From contig NZ_CP045643.1 of assembly GCF_009498275.1 (NCBI RefSeq), positions 5,642,001 through 5,706,000 of the forward strand: 64,000 nt of DNA, in the 5' to 3' direction. Source of the DNA: Streptomyces fagopyri (lineage in GTDB: Bacteria > Actinomycetota > Actinomycetes > Streptomycetales > Streptomycetaceae). Below are positions 1 through 8,703 of the stretch, piece after piece; position 1 is the first letter of the stretch, and the number at the start of each line of letters is the position of its first letter. The notes beneath the pieces were generated by a model, which worked only from the letters and a program-made list of their open reading frames with translations, searched no databases and was not told the DNA's origin. The position numbers and the translations under genes are program-made.

Positions 1-1683
1 GTCCTCGGCGAACCGGGCGAGATCGACCCGGTCGAGGTGGCCGCCCCTGACGTAGTCGCGGCGCGTCGGCGCGTACAGCACCACCCGGTGGCCGGCCGGG
101 ATGCCGAGGCGCGCCCGGACCGGCAGTCCGTCCCCGGGCCGCGCCCGTACGAGGACGTCGTTGCGGGGGCTGCCGGTGCGCAGCGACGTGAAGTGGCAGG
201 GGTAGGCGCGGTCCCAGGCCAGCTCGGAGTGACGGTTGGCGACCAGACTGTAGTCCCAGCGGTCCGCGCGGCGCAGCATCTGCGGCACGTCGAAGCCGTG
301 CCGGGCACCGGGCTTGCCCAGCAGGTCCGCGCCCATGTACTTCAGCGGCGTGCCCTGGTGGGTGTGGATGTGGACGCTGCCCTCGCGCTTGACCAGGGAG
401 CCGGGCCAGTTGACGTTGTTGACGAAGTACGTCGCCCGCGCGGTCACCCGGCGGTAGTCGAGCGAGTCCGGGGTGACGTGCTCGACACCGGGCGGCAGCA
501 GCGCCACCTGGTCCGCGCGCACCACCCACACCGCCCGGATGTGCGGGGCGAGTTCACGGGCCGCGCGGTGGACGGCACCCGGGTCGCCGAGCACCCCGCG
601 GTGCGAGAACGCCGAGTACACGGCCAACTCGGGATCCAGTGGCCGGAGTTCGTGCGCCGTGGACCAGCCGCGCTTGATCCGGGTGACCGCGGCCGAGCGC
701 GCCTGCTGTCCGCGCCGGACCAGTTCCCCGCCGGCGCGGGCCGCCTGCCGCCGGGCCCGGTAGCGCGCGTAACCGCCGAGCAGGGCGCGCAGTTCGGGCG
801 GCACGGGGCCGTCGCGGTGCTCGCGGAAGAGCGCGGCCGTCCGCGCGAAGAACTCACCCTTGTCGCAGGCGGGCAGCCGGTCCGGCTTGGCGAGGATGTC
901 GAGACAGTGCTCGCCCATCTTGCGGTGCAGATACGGGCGCCAGCGCGCCAGCTCCGGGCGGGAGTCCACGAACGCGAAGACCCGCTGGTACTGGTCGTGG
1001 ATGTCGAAGTGCTTGCGGCTGGTGGTGGACAGGATGTTGCCCTGGCGCCGCTGCCGGTAGTTCAGACAGATCCGGTCGAGCGTGGCGATCCGCCCGGCGC
1101 TGAGCATCACCGGGAAGGTCCAGGGCGTGTCCTCGTAGTAGCCGGGCGGGAAGGTGAAGCCCTCCCGCTCGACGAACTCCCGCCGGTAGACCTTGTTCCA
1201 CACCACCATCAGCAGTTCGAGGATCTCCGGGTGCCCGGCGGCGCTGAAGGTGCCGTCGCCCGCCTCGGACAGCAGATGCGCGAGGACGTTGCGGCGGGTC
1301 CCGCCCCACCAGTAGGTGCGCGCGTAGTCGAACACGAGCACGTCGGGGTCGGCGGTCTCGTCGAGGCGGTCGGCGATCGCGCGCAGGGCGCCCGGCGTGA
1401 GCGTGTCGTCGCTGTCCAGGAAGAAGAGGAACTCCCCTTCGGCGTACGGCATTCCGGCGTTCCGGGCGCGGCCGAGCCCCACGTTCCGCGGCAGGTGCAG
1501 CACCCGTACGCGCGGGTCGCGGGCCGCGTACTCGTCGAGGATCGCGCCGCAGCCGTCCGGCGAGCAGTCGTCGACGGCGATCACCTCGAGATCGGCGTAC
1601 GACTGCTCCAGGACCGAGTCGAGGCACTCGCGCAGAAAGCCCTGCACCTTGAAGACGGGGACGATGATGCTGAAGCGGGGCAC
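1..1683 (-). CDS. GT2 glycosyltransferase / CDP-glycerol glycerophosphotransferase fusion (C-terminus outside window)
   Basis: Probably builds a glycerophosphate-containing wall polymer (teichoic-acid-like). The N-terminal GT2 domain covers about residues 1-230, with LDSDDTLTP near residue 88 as the nucleotide-sugar/metal site. The C-terminal Glyphos_transf (TagF-like) domain shows HQGTPLKYMG near residue 441 and LYAPTRRDY near the window edge; the later DYSS-type motif lies beyond base 1, so the gene is cut by the window and not necessarily broken. Start GTG at 1683 gives VPRFSIIVP, aligning with both neighbours, and AAGGAGC lies just upstream. It begins one base after the stop of the upstream paralogue, so it is probably co-translated. 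Substrate is inferred from family only. Confidence 0.85.
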   Translation of the reverse strand, partial: MPRFSIIVPVFKVQGFLRECLDSVLEQSYADLEVIAVDDCSPDGCGAILDEYAARDPRVRVLHLPRNVGLGRARNAGMPYAEGEFLFFLDSDDTLTPGALRAIADRLDETADPDVLVFDYARTYWWGGTRRNVLAHLLSEAGDGTFSAAGHPEILELLMVVWNKVYRREFVEREGFTFPPGYYEDTPWTFPVMLSAGRIATLDRICLNYRQRRQGNILSTTSRKHFDIHDQYQRVFAFVDSRPELARWRPYLHRKMGEHCLDILAKPDRLPACDKGEFFARTAALFREHRDGPVPPELRALLGGYARYRARRQAARAGGELVRRGQQARSAAVTRIKRGWSTAHELRPLDPELAVYSAFSHRGVLGDPGAVHRAARELAPHIRAVWVVRADQVALLPPGVEHVTPDSLDYRRVTARATYFVNNVNWPGSLVKREGSVHIHTHQGTPLKYMGADLLGKPGARHGFDVPQMLRRADRWDYSLVANRHSELAWDRAYPCHFTSLRTGSPRNDVLVRARPGDGLPVRARLGIPAGHRVVLYAPTRRDYVRGGHLDRVDLARFAED

Positions 1684-1684
1684 G

Positions 1685-3874
1685 TCAGCTCCTTACGAGG
1701 GTGGACGCGGCGGGGGCCGGAAGGCGCTCGGCGAGCGGGATCACCGGGGGGATCGCCTCGGGCGGCTGGCCCAGCAGCACTCTGCGGACGACCCGTTCGG
1801 CGGCCTGCCCGTCGTCGAAGGAACAGAACCGCTCCCGGAAGCCGGCCCGCAGGGCCCGCGAGGAGTCGTCCGCGTAGGAGCGGTCGCGGAACACCCGCGC
1901 GAGCTCTCCGGGGGTGCGGGCCACCGGCCCCGGCGGCGCGTCGAGCAGGTCGAAGTAGACACCCCGCGTCGCCTGGTACACCTCCCAGTCGTCCGCGTAC
2001 ACGACGATCGGACGGTCGAGGTTGGCGTAGTCGAACATGATCGACGAGTAGTCCGTGATCAGCGCGTCGGCGGCCAGACAGACGTCCTCCGAGGAGCGGT
2101 GCCGGGTCACGTCGATGATCCGGCCGCTGCCCGCGCGGCCGCCCCCGTCGTAGAAGTAGTGGGCGCGCAGCAGCACGACGAAGGAGTCGCCGATCTCCTC
2201 GCAGAACGCCTCCAGGTCCAGCCGGGACTCGAAACCCGTGCTGTGGTCCCGGTGCGTCGGCGCGTACAGCAGGGCGGTCCTGCCCTCGGGCACGCCCAGC
2301 TCCCTGCGCACCCGGGCCACGTCCTCGGCGGTCGCCGTGCAGTAGACGTCGTTGCGCGGATAGCCGTACTCCAGGGCCTCGTACGTGCCCGGGAAGGCCC
2401 GCTCCCACATCTCCGTGGAGTGCCGGTTGGAGGAGAGGTTGTAGTCCCAGCGGTCCACCCGCGCCAGCAGCTTGGTGAAGCTGCCGGTCGCCGCGGCCAC
2501 CACCGGGTACGTCGACTGGTCGACGCCCATCTTCTTCAGCGGGGTGCCGTGCTGGGTCTGCAGATGCACGCTGCCGGGTCGCTTGACGACGCCGTCCGCG
2601 AAATTGGCGTTGTTGATCAGGTACTTGGCGCGGGCCAGCACCTCCCAGGAGCGGGCGCTGCCGATCACCGCGTGGTCCACGCCCGCGGGCAGGCCGTCCA
2701 CCGCGTCCGCCTCGACCAGGAACACCCCCCGGATGTGCGGGGCGAGTTCACGTGCCTTGGCGTGGATCGCGGCCGGGTTGCAGGCGTAACCGCGTCCCCA
2801 GTAGGCGCAGTACACCGCGAGGTTCGCGTCCAGCGGGCGGCGCAGCTGCGCCGCGTACCGCGTGCGGGTGCGCAGCAACCGGGGACGCGGCAGCTTCGCC
2901 CAGACTCTCGGCAGCCGCTGGTTGGCGCCGCGCAGCGCACGGAACGCGCTGTACGCCCCGGCCGCCAGCAGCCGGTGCTGCACCCCGATCCGGCCCGCCG
3001 GAGGCCGGAACCCGGCCGGGCGGTGAAGTCGGTAGAGCCTGCCCGCACGGCGGAAGAAGGCCCGGCGCCGGCTCAGCGGAAGCCGCCTCGGATGGGCCGC
3101 GGACTTCAGCACCGTCGTGAAGAGGTCGCCGAACAGCGCCCTCGACCGCTCCTCGGACAGCCCCCGCGCGGCCGCCCGCCCGAGCACCAGGTCGACCTGG
3201 TCGAGCAGGTGGAACTGGTGCTCGCCCGGCTCGTTCAGCCGGCTGCCCTGGCGGCGCAGCAGATGGCGTACGAGGACCACGCGCAGCACCGCCATCCGTT
3301 CGGCGGCGACGCTCACCAGACCGCCCCAGCCGAGGTCCGTGAAGTGACCCTGGGGAAAGGTGAGATGACGTTCGCGCAGGAAGTCCCGCCGGTAGGCCGC
3401 GCTCCAGGCCGGCAGCAGCACACCGGTCAGCCGGGGCGCGCGGCCGGGCGCGAAGACTCCCTCGGGTGTCCTCGGGAGCGGAGGCGTGCTGGTCTCGACG
3501 TCCCACCAGTGGACCCGCTCGTGCGCGAAGTACAGGACGTCGGTCTCCTCGCGGAGTCCGCCGTCCAGGATTCCCAGCGCGCCCGGCACCAGGACGTCGT
3601 CACCGTCCAGGAAGAGCAGATACGTGCCGGCCGCCGCCCCGATCCCGGCGTTGCGTGCCGCGCTCAGCCCCTGTGACGGCGGCGAGTGCACCGGGACGAC
3701 CCGGGAGTCCCGCGCGGCGTACCCGGCGACCACCTCGCCCGCCGGGGAGTCCGGCGCGTCGCAGACCGTGATCAGCTCGAAGTCGCCGAAGGACTGGCCG
3801 AGGACCGAGTCCAGTGCGAGGGCCAGCCGTCCGGCGACTCCATGGGTGGGGACGATGATGCTGAAGCGGGGCAT
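1685..3874 (-). CDS. GT2 glycosyltransferase / CDP-glycerol glycerophosphotransferase fusion
   Basis: 729-residue two-domain protein, paralogue of both flanking genes. GT2 domain at the N-terminus (MPRFSIIVPTHG; LDGDD near residue 90). The C-terminal half is the CDP-glycerol:poly(glycerophosphate) glycerophosphotransferase domain, with QHGTPLKKMG near residue 436, LLYAPTHRDH and the late motif TDYSSIMFDYANLDRP near residue 606. No signal peptide or convincing membrane helix, so it should act at the inner membrane face like TagF. ATG at 3874 is preceded by GAGAAAG. It lies 141 bases downstream of the third paralogue and one base upstream of the first. The family transfers glycerophosphate from CDP-glycerol; the exact polymer is unknown. 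Confidence 0.88.
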   Translation of the reverse strand: MPRFSIIVPTHGVAGRLALALDSVLGQSFGDFELITVCDAPDSPAGEVVAGYAARDSRVVPVHSPPSQGLSAARNAGIGAAAGTYLLFLDGDDVLVPGALGILDGGLREETDVLYFAHERVHWWDVETSTPPLPRTPEGVFAPGRAPRLTGVLLPAWSAAYRRDFLRERHLTFPQGHFTDLGWGGLVSVAAERMAVLRVVLVRHLLRRQGSRLNEPGEHQFHLLDQVDLVLGRAAARGLSEERSRALFGDLFTTVLKSAAHPRRLPLSRRRAFFRRAGRLYRLHRPAGFRPPAGRIGVQHRLLAAGAYSAFRALRGANQRLPRVWAKLPRPRLLRTRTRYAAQLRRPLDANLAVYCAYWGRGYACNPAAIHAKARELAPHIRGVFLVEADAVDGLPAGVDHAVIGSARSWEVLARAKYLINNANFADGVVKRPGSVHLQTQHGTPLKKMGVDQSTYPVVAAATGSFTKLLARVDRWDYNLSSNRHSTEMWERAFPGTYEALEYGYPRNDVYCTATAEDVARVRRELGVPEGRTALLYAPTHRDHSTGFESRLDLEAFCEEIGDSFVVLLRAHYFYDGGGRAGSGRIIDVTRHRSSEDVCLAADALITDYSSIMFDYANLDRPIVVYADDWEVYQATRGVYFDLLDAPPGPVARTPGELARVFRDRSYADDSSRALRAGFRERFCSFDDGQAAERVVRRVLLGQPPEAIPPVIPLAERLPAPAASTLVRS

Positions 3875-3918
3875 TCTGCTCTTTCTCTCACAGGGTGCTG
3901 AGGTCTCGGGGGGTGCTG

Positions 3919-3942
3919 GGCCGGGGTGTCATCGCCCCGGCC
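3919..3942 (-). terminator. hairpin between glycerophosphotransferase paralogues
   Basis: GGCCGGGG and CCCCGGCC form a perfect 8-bp stem around an 8-base loop, in the 141-base gap after the upstream paralogue. There is no T-run, as is common in GC-rich actinobacteria. It may attenuate rather than end transcription, since the next gene follows on the same strand. Confidence 0.45.
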
Positions 3943-4015
3943 GACCGGTGGGACGCCAGGTGGCGGGCCGGGTCGGCGTGGGCCGGGAGGGGCTGGAGGG
4001 CATGCCTGCTCCGGT

Positions 4016-6283
4016 TCAGAGGGTCTCGGTGACGGGGGCGGGGGAACCGGGCGCGGGCACCGTGGCGAGAGGCGGCACGGGGTGGGACCGGGCGGCCGAC
4101 GGGACCGGCCGGCGCTCGGAGAGGGGAAGGGTCCGCGGCAGCCCGCCGCTCTCGCCGAGCACGACGTGGCGTACCACCCGCTCCGCGGCGAACCCGTCCT
4201 CGTACGGGCAGAAACGCTCGCGGAACGTGGCCCGCAGCCGCGCCGAACGGGAGCCGCACCAGGATCCGCTCGCGAAGACGTCGGTCAGCTCGTCCTCGTT
4301 CCGCGCGACCTCGCCGGGCGGGAAGGCGCGTACGTCGAAGTAGGTGCCGCGGGAGGCCTCGTACGCCTCCCAGTCGTCCGAGTGGATCACGATCGGCCGG
4401 TCGAGGACCGCGTAGTCGAACATCAGGGACGAGTAGTCGGTGACCAGCGCGTCCGACGCGAGACAGAGGGATTCGACGTTCGGGTGGTCGGAGACGTCGA
4501 TGAGCCGGCCCCCGGGGAGGGCCGTGAGGGGACCCGCGTACGCGTGGTGGGCGCGGGTCAGCACGACGAAACGCGGGCCGAGCCGGCGCAGCACGCGCTC
4601 CAGGTCGACGGTGAGGCGCTGGGTGCGCCGGTAGTCGCGGTACGTCGGCGCGTACAGGACCGCGACGGTGCCCTCGGGGATGCCCAGGGACTCCCGCAGC
4701 CGGGCCACGTCCGCCGAAGTCGCGCGCTGGAACACGTCGTTGCGGGGCAGGCCGTACTCCAGCGTGGTGAAGGCGGCCGGGAAGACGCGCTCCCAGACCA
4801 GGGTGGAGTGGCGGTTGCCGGACAGGCAGTAGTCCCACTTGTCGGCGCTGCGCAGCAGTTCGGCGAAGTCCGTGCCGCGGGCGGCGGCCGGGCGGTCCTG
4901 CAGATCGAGGCCCATGTGCTTGAGCGGGGTGCCGTGCTGGGTCTGGATCATGATCTGGCCGCGCCGCTTGACCAGTCTGCGGTCGAAGTTGACGTTGTTG
5001 ACCAGGTACTTGGAGCGCGCCAGCGCCGTCCAGTAGCCGGCCGAGCCGGGGCGCAGCCGCCGTGTCGACGGCGGGATCGTGTGGTGGTGCTCGGGATGCG
5101 CGATCCACGCCGTGCGGATGTGCGGCGCGAGGTCGCGGAACGCGGACTCCAGGGCGCCCGGGTTGCAGCCGTGACCGCGCCCCCAGTAGCTGGAGAAGAC
5201 GGCGCGGTCGGCGCGCAGCGGGAGCCTGAGCTGCACACGGTAGTGGAACTGGAGCGCCGCGCCGCGGGCCCCGCGGAGCAGTTCCTTGGTGCCGCGCAGC
5301 GTCTTCTTGTGGACGCGCGAGGCCAGGGACAGCAGCCGGTACGTGCGGTGGTTGCCGAGCCGGACCAGGGCGTGCCGGACGCGGGTGCGCAGGGGGACCG
5401 GGGCGCCCGGCGCGCGGTGGCGGCGGTAGTGGGCGCGGGCGGCGCGCAGGAACTCGGCGCGGGTGCCGCGCGGCAGCCGGCCCCGCTTGGTGAACACCGT
5501 CGAGAGGTGGTCGACCATGCGGCGGAACAGGACGGGGCGCCAGTGCTCCAGTTCCGGGTGCGCGTCGAGGTGCGCGAAGACCCGGTCGTACTGGGCGAAG
5601 ATGTCGAAGTGCTTGCGGCTGCTGGTGCCGAGGATGTTGCCCTGGCGGCGCTGGCGGTAGTGCACACAGACCCGGTCGAGGGTGGCGATCGTCCCGGCCG
5701 AGGTCAGCACCGGATACGTCCACGGCGTGTCCTCGTAGTAGCCGGGCGGGAAGGTGAAGCCCTCGCGCTCGACGAACTCCCGCCGGTACGCCTTGTTCCA
5801 CACCACCATCAGGACCTTGAGCAGCCCCGGCCGGTCGTCGAGCCGGAAGGGCGCCGGGCCCGCTTCGGTGAGATGGGCCGCGAACTGGTTACGGACCGCC
5901 TCGCCCGACCAGTACGTGCGCGCGTAGTCGTAGACCAGGACGTCCGGTTCGCCGGTGTCCTTCAGCCGGTCGGCGATGGCGTGCAGCGCGTCCGGCGTGA
6001 GGGTGTCGTCGCCGTCGAGGAAGACCAGATAGTCGCCGGTGGCCTGTTCGAGCCCCGCGTTGCGGGCGTGTCCCAGGCCCACGTTCCGCGGCAGGTGCAC
6101 GGGACGGACCCGGGCGTCACGGTCGGCGAACTCGTCGATGATCGCGCCGCAGGCGTCGGGCGAAGAGTCGTCGACGGCGATCAGTTCGAGGTCGGGACAG
6201 GACTGCTCCAGCACGGATTCGAGGCATTCGTGCAGGTACGCCTGAACCTTGTACGCGGGGACGATGACACTGAACCTGGGCAA
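4016..6283 (-). CDS. GT2 glycosyltransferase / CDP-glycerol glycerophosphotransferase fusion
   Basis: 755-residue first gene of the three-paralogue array. GT2 domain at the N-terminus (VDDSSPDACG, LDGDDTLTP near residue 90) and TagF-like domain at the C-terminus (QHGTPLKHMG near 448, LYAPTYRDYRR, TDYSSLMFDYAVLDRP near 617). The chosen start is TTG at 6283, because it gives LPRFSVIVPAYK, matching the MPRFSIIVP starts of the paralogues; the upstream in-frame ATG at 6310 adds nine residues and has no better ribosome site. Expected to be cytoplasmic or membrane-associated and to extend a glycerophosphate-sugar polymer. The long open frame upstream of 6310 is not conserved in the paralogues. Confidence 0.85.
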   Translation of the reverse strand: MPRFSVIVPAYKVQAYLHECLESVLEQSCPDLELIAVDDSSPDACGAIIDEFADRDARVRPVHLPRNVGLGHARNAGLEQATGDYLVFLDGDDTLTPDALHAIADRLKDTGEPDVLVYDYARTYWSGEAVRNQFAAHLTEAGPAPFRLDDRPGLLKVLMVVWNKAYRREFVEREGFTFPPGYYEDTPWTYPVLTSAGTIATLDRVCVHYRQRRQGNILGTSSRKHFDIFAQYDRVFAHLDAHPELEHWRPVLFRRMVDHLSTVFTKRGRLPRGTRAEFLRAARAHYRRHRAPGAPVPLRTRVRHALVRLGNHRTYRLLSLASRVHKKTLRGTKELLRGARGAALQFHYRVQLRLPLRADRAVFSSYWGRGHGCNPGALESAFRDLAPHIRTAWIAHPEHHHTIPPSTRRLRPGSAGYWTALARSKYLVNNVNFDRRLVKRRGQIMIQTQHGTPLKHMGLDLQDRPAAARGTDFAELLRSADKWDYCLSGNRHSTLVWERVFPAAFTTLEYGLPRNDVFQRATSADVARLRESLGIPEGTVAVLYAPTYRDYRRTQRLTVDLERVLRRLGPRFVVLTRAHHAYAGPLTALPGGRLIDVSDHPNVESLCLASDALVTDYSSLMFDYAVLDRPIVIHSDDWEAYEASRGTYFDVRAFPPGEVARNEDELTDVFASGSWCGSRSARLRATFRERFCPYEDGFAAERVVRHVVLGESGGLPRTLPLSERRPVPSAARSHPVPPLATVPAPGSPAPVTETL

Positions 6284-6380
6284 CGGACATCCATGGGTCG
6301 GCGCGGGCATACTGCCCGGCAACGGCCGAAGGGGTGACTTGGTTACGCCAGATGTGGCATATGGGGGACCCCGGGTGAAC

Positions 6381-6417
6381 GCCGAGGGGCGGGCCGGTGT
6401 CCGGCCCGCCCCTCGGC
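6381..6417 (-). terminator. strong terminator of the alpha-glucoside ABC operon
   Basis: A perfect 17-bp stem (GCCGAGGGGCGGGCCGG and its complement) with a three-base TGT loop, 28 bases past the stop of the last permease gene. Being symmetric, it could also work on the plus strand. It separates the ABC operon from the wall-polymer genes, whose promoter should lie in about 6290-6380. Confidence 0.8.
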
Positions 6418-6444
6418 GCCCCTCGACAGGCCCGCCGTACCGGG

Positions 6445-7356
6445 CTACTTGACCGCGCCCGCCATCACACCGGACACGAACTGCCGCTGGAACGCGAAGA
6501 ACACGGCCAGTGGGATCACCATCGAGATGAAGGCGCCGGGCGCCAGCACGTCGATGTTGTTGCCGAACTGCCGTACCTGGGTCTGCAGGGCGACCGTGAT
6601 CGGCTGGCTGCCCGAATCGGAGAACACCAGCGCGACCAGCATGTCGTTCCACACCCACAGGAACTGGAAGATGCCCAGCGAGGCGATCGCGGGACCGCCG
6701 AGCGGCATCACGACCTTGACGAACAGGCGCAGTTCACCCGCGCCGTCCAGCCGGGCCGCCTCCAGCAGTTCCCGTGGGATCTCCGCGAAGAAGTTCCGCA
6801 GCAGGAACACCGCGAAGGGCAGGCCGAAGCCCACGTGGAAGAGGATCACACCGAAGACGGTGCCGAAGATACCGATCTTCCCGAAGAGTTCGGCGATCGG
6901 GATGAGCGCCACCTGCACGGGAACGACCAGCAGGCCGACCGTGCCGAGGAACCACCAGTCGCGGCCCGGGAACTCCATCCAGGCGAAGGCGTAGCCCGCG
7001 AGCGAGCCGATCACCACGACCAGCAGGGTCGCCGGCACCGTGATCAGCACCGTGTTCAGCAGCGAGTTGGTGATGTCACTGTTCTCCAGGAGCTTCTGGT
7101 AGCTGTCCACGGTGAGCTGCGAGGGCTCGCTGAACACCTTCCACCAGCCGCTCGCGCTCATGTCCTCGGGCCTGCGCAGCGAGGACAGCAGCAGCCCGAT
7201 GGTCGGCACCAGCCAGAACAGGCCGACCAGCAGCAGGAAGACGCGTACGATCCCGCCGCTGACGCCGCTCGCGAGGCGGGAGCCGAGCGACGTCCCGGTC
7301 TTCTCCGGGACGGTGACGGGTGGGGTCCTGGTGACCGTGCCGGCGTCCGTGGTCAT
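6445..7356 (-). CDS. sugar ABC transporter permease (MalG/AglG-like)
   Basis: 303-residue inner-membrane permease of a carbohydrate ABC importer. Six hydrophobic segments are visible, beginning with one at about residues 30-50 (VFLLLVGLFWLVPTIGLLLS). The EAA loop ELLEAARLDGAGE, which docks the ATPase, lies in the C-terminal half. ATG at 7356 overlaps the upstream permease stop as ATGA, implying translational coupling. The order binding protein, MalF-type, MalG-type is the standard import module; no ATPase gene is present, so a shared ATPase such as MsiK is expected. Specificity is inferred from the AglE/AglF-like neighbours. Confidence 0.9.
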   Translation of the reverse strand: MTTDAGTVTRTPPVTVPEKTGTSLGSRLASGVSGGIVRVFLLLVGLFWLVPTIGLLLSSLRRPEDMSASGWWKVFSEPSQLTVDSYQKLLENSDITNSLLNTVLITVPATLLVVVIGSLAGYAFAWMEFPGRDWWFLGTVGLLVVPVQVALIPIAELFGKIGIFGTVFGVILFHVGFGLPFAVFLLRNFFAEIPRELLEAARLDGAGELRLFVKVVMPLGGPAIASLGIFQFLWVWNDMLVALVFSDSGSQPITVALQTQVRQFGNNIDVLAPGAFISMVIPLAVFFAFQRQFVSGVMAGAVK

Positions 7357-8696
7357 CGCCGTACCTCCCGTCGGAGCCGTCGGATGTTGAACAGCATCAC
7401 CGGGATCACGAGCAGCAGCAGGAACACCGCGATGGCGCTCGCTATGCCCGGCTGGTCCTCGGAGAAGCCCTTGCGGTAGAGCTCCAGGGCCAGCACGTTG
7501 GCGTCGTCCTGGGACGAGCCCGGCGCGATGATGAACACCAGGTCGAAGACCTTCAGAACGTTGATCATCAAGGTGACGGCGACGACCGCGAGCACCGGTG
7601 CGAGCAGCGGCACCGTGATCCTCCTGAAGACCTGCCACTCGTTCGCGCCGTCCACCCGGGCGGCCTCCAGCAGCTCCCGCGGCAACCCCGCGAGCCCCGC
7701 AGCGATCAGCACCATCGCGAAACCGGCCCACATCCAGATGTACGAGCCGATGATCGCCGGGGTGACCAGGGACGGGCCGAGCCAGTCGAGGCCGTTGTAG
7801 GGCTCCTTGAAGTTGCTCGCGGGGAGCCGGAGCCGGGCCCCGTCGGCCTGGGCCGGGAGCGTGAACGTGCCGTCGTCGCGCACCTTCGTGGAGGCCACCA
7901 CCTTGCCGTCCTTGACGGCCTCGACCTTCATGCCCGGGTAGCCCAGCTCACTCGGGTCGACCTGCCCGAGCCTGCCGACGCCCTTGCCGCGGGTGAAGTC
8001 CTGCCAGGCCGTACCGGTGACCTTGCCCGGTTCGACGGCGGCCCGTACGGCCTTCTTCGCGCTGCCGGGCATCTGGTCCGGGGCGACGCCGACGAGCGGC
8101 AGGGCGACGGACTGCCCCGCCCGGACGGGCTGAGCGGTGAGGAACCCGCCCTTGTCCGGCTGGAGCGGCGACTGCCGCCCCGGGTGGGCCTTCGGGAACG
8201 CGGACGACTCCGCGAAGGTGTCGTGCACCCCGACCCAGACCGCGTTCGCCACACCCTTGTCCGGGTCCTGGTCGTACACCAGCCGGAAGATGATCCCCGC
8301 CGCGAGCATCGAGATCGCCATCGGCATGAAGACGACCAGCTTGAACGCCGTTCCCCAGCGCACCCGTTCGGTGAGCACCGCGAAGACGAGACCGAGCGCG
8401 GTCGCGACCGTGGGCGCGAACACGACCCAGATGACGTTGTTCTTCAGCGCGGTACGAATGCCGTCGTCCGTGAACAGCGCCTTGTAGTTGTCGACCCCGG
8501 CGAATCCGTCGCCGGACTGGTTGAGGAAGCTGCGGACCAGCGAGTACCCGATCGGGTAGACCACGAGCGCGCCGAGCAGCACGAGGCAGGGCAGCAGGAA
8601 CAGCACTGCCACGGTCCTGCGGGTGCCGGTCACGCTCTTGCGCCGTGTTGCCGCGGGAGGGGCCGGGTCGGCCCCTCCCGCCGTTGCCGACGTCAT
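7353..8696 (-). CDS. sugar ABC transporter permease with large extracytoplasmic insertion (MalF/AglF-like)
   Basis: 447-residue permease, much longer than the usual 290-330. The extra length is an insertion at about residues 150-300 between early and late membrane segments, rich in short beta-type stretches (KVEAVKDGKVVASTKV). It is probably an extracytoplasmic domain comparable in position to the P2 loop of E. coli MalF. EAA loop ELLEAARVDGANEWQ near the C-terminus. Start ATG 8696 lies seven bases after the binding-protein stop; the stop overlaps the next start as ATGA. Comparable insertions occur in alpha-glucoside (AglF-type) permeases; the ligand is not shown by the sequence. Confidence 0.9.
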   Translation of the reverse strand: MTSATAGGADPAPPAATRRKSVTGTRRTVAVLFLLPCLVLLGALVVYPIGYSLVRSFLNQSGDGFAGVDNYKALFTDDGIRTALKNNVIWVVFAPTVATALGLVFAVLTERVRWGTAFKLVVFMPMAISMLAAGIIFRLVYDQDPDKGVANAVWVGVHDTFAESSAFPKAHPGRQSPLQPDKGGFLTAQPVRAGQSVALPLVGVAPDQMPGSAKKAVRAAVEPGKVTGTAWQDFTRGKGVGRLGQVDPSELGYPGMKVEAVKDGKVVASTKVRDDGTFTLPAQADGARLRLPASNFKEPYNGLDWLGPSLVTPAIIGSYIWMWAGFAMVLIAAGLAGLPRELLEAARVDGANEWQVFRRITVPLLAPVLAVVAVTLMINVLKVFDLVFIIAPGSSQDDANVLALELYRKGFSEDQPGIASAIAVFLLLLVIPVMLFNIRRLRREVRR

Positions 8697-8703
8697 CGCC
8701 GGA

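Noticed and set aside
37..2040. Very long plus-strand open frames across the glycerophosphotransferase genes
   Set aside because: They are antisense mirrors caused by high GC; translations are Arg/Val/Gly-rich without domains, whereas the minus-strand frames have clear motifs.
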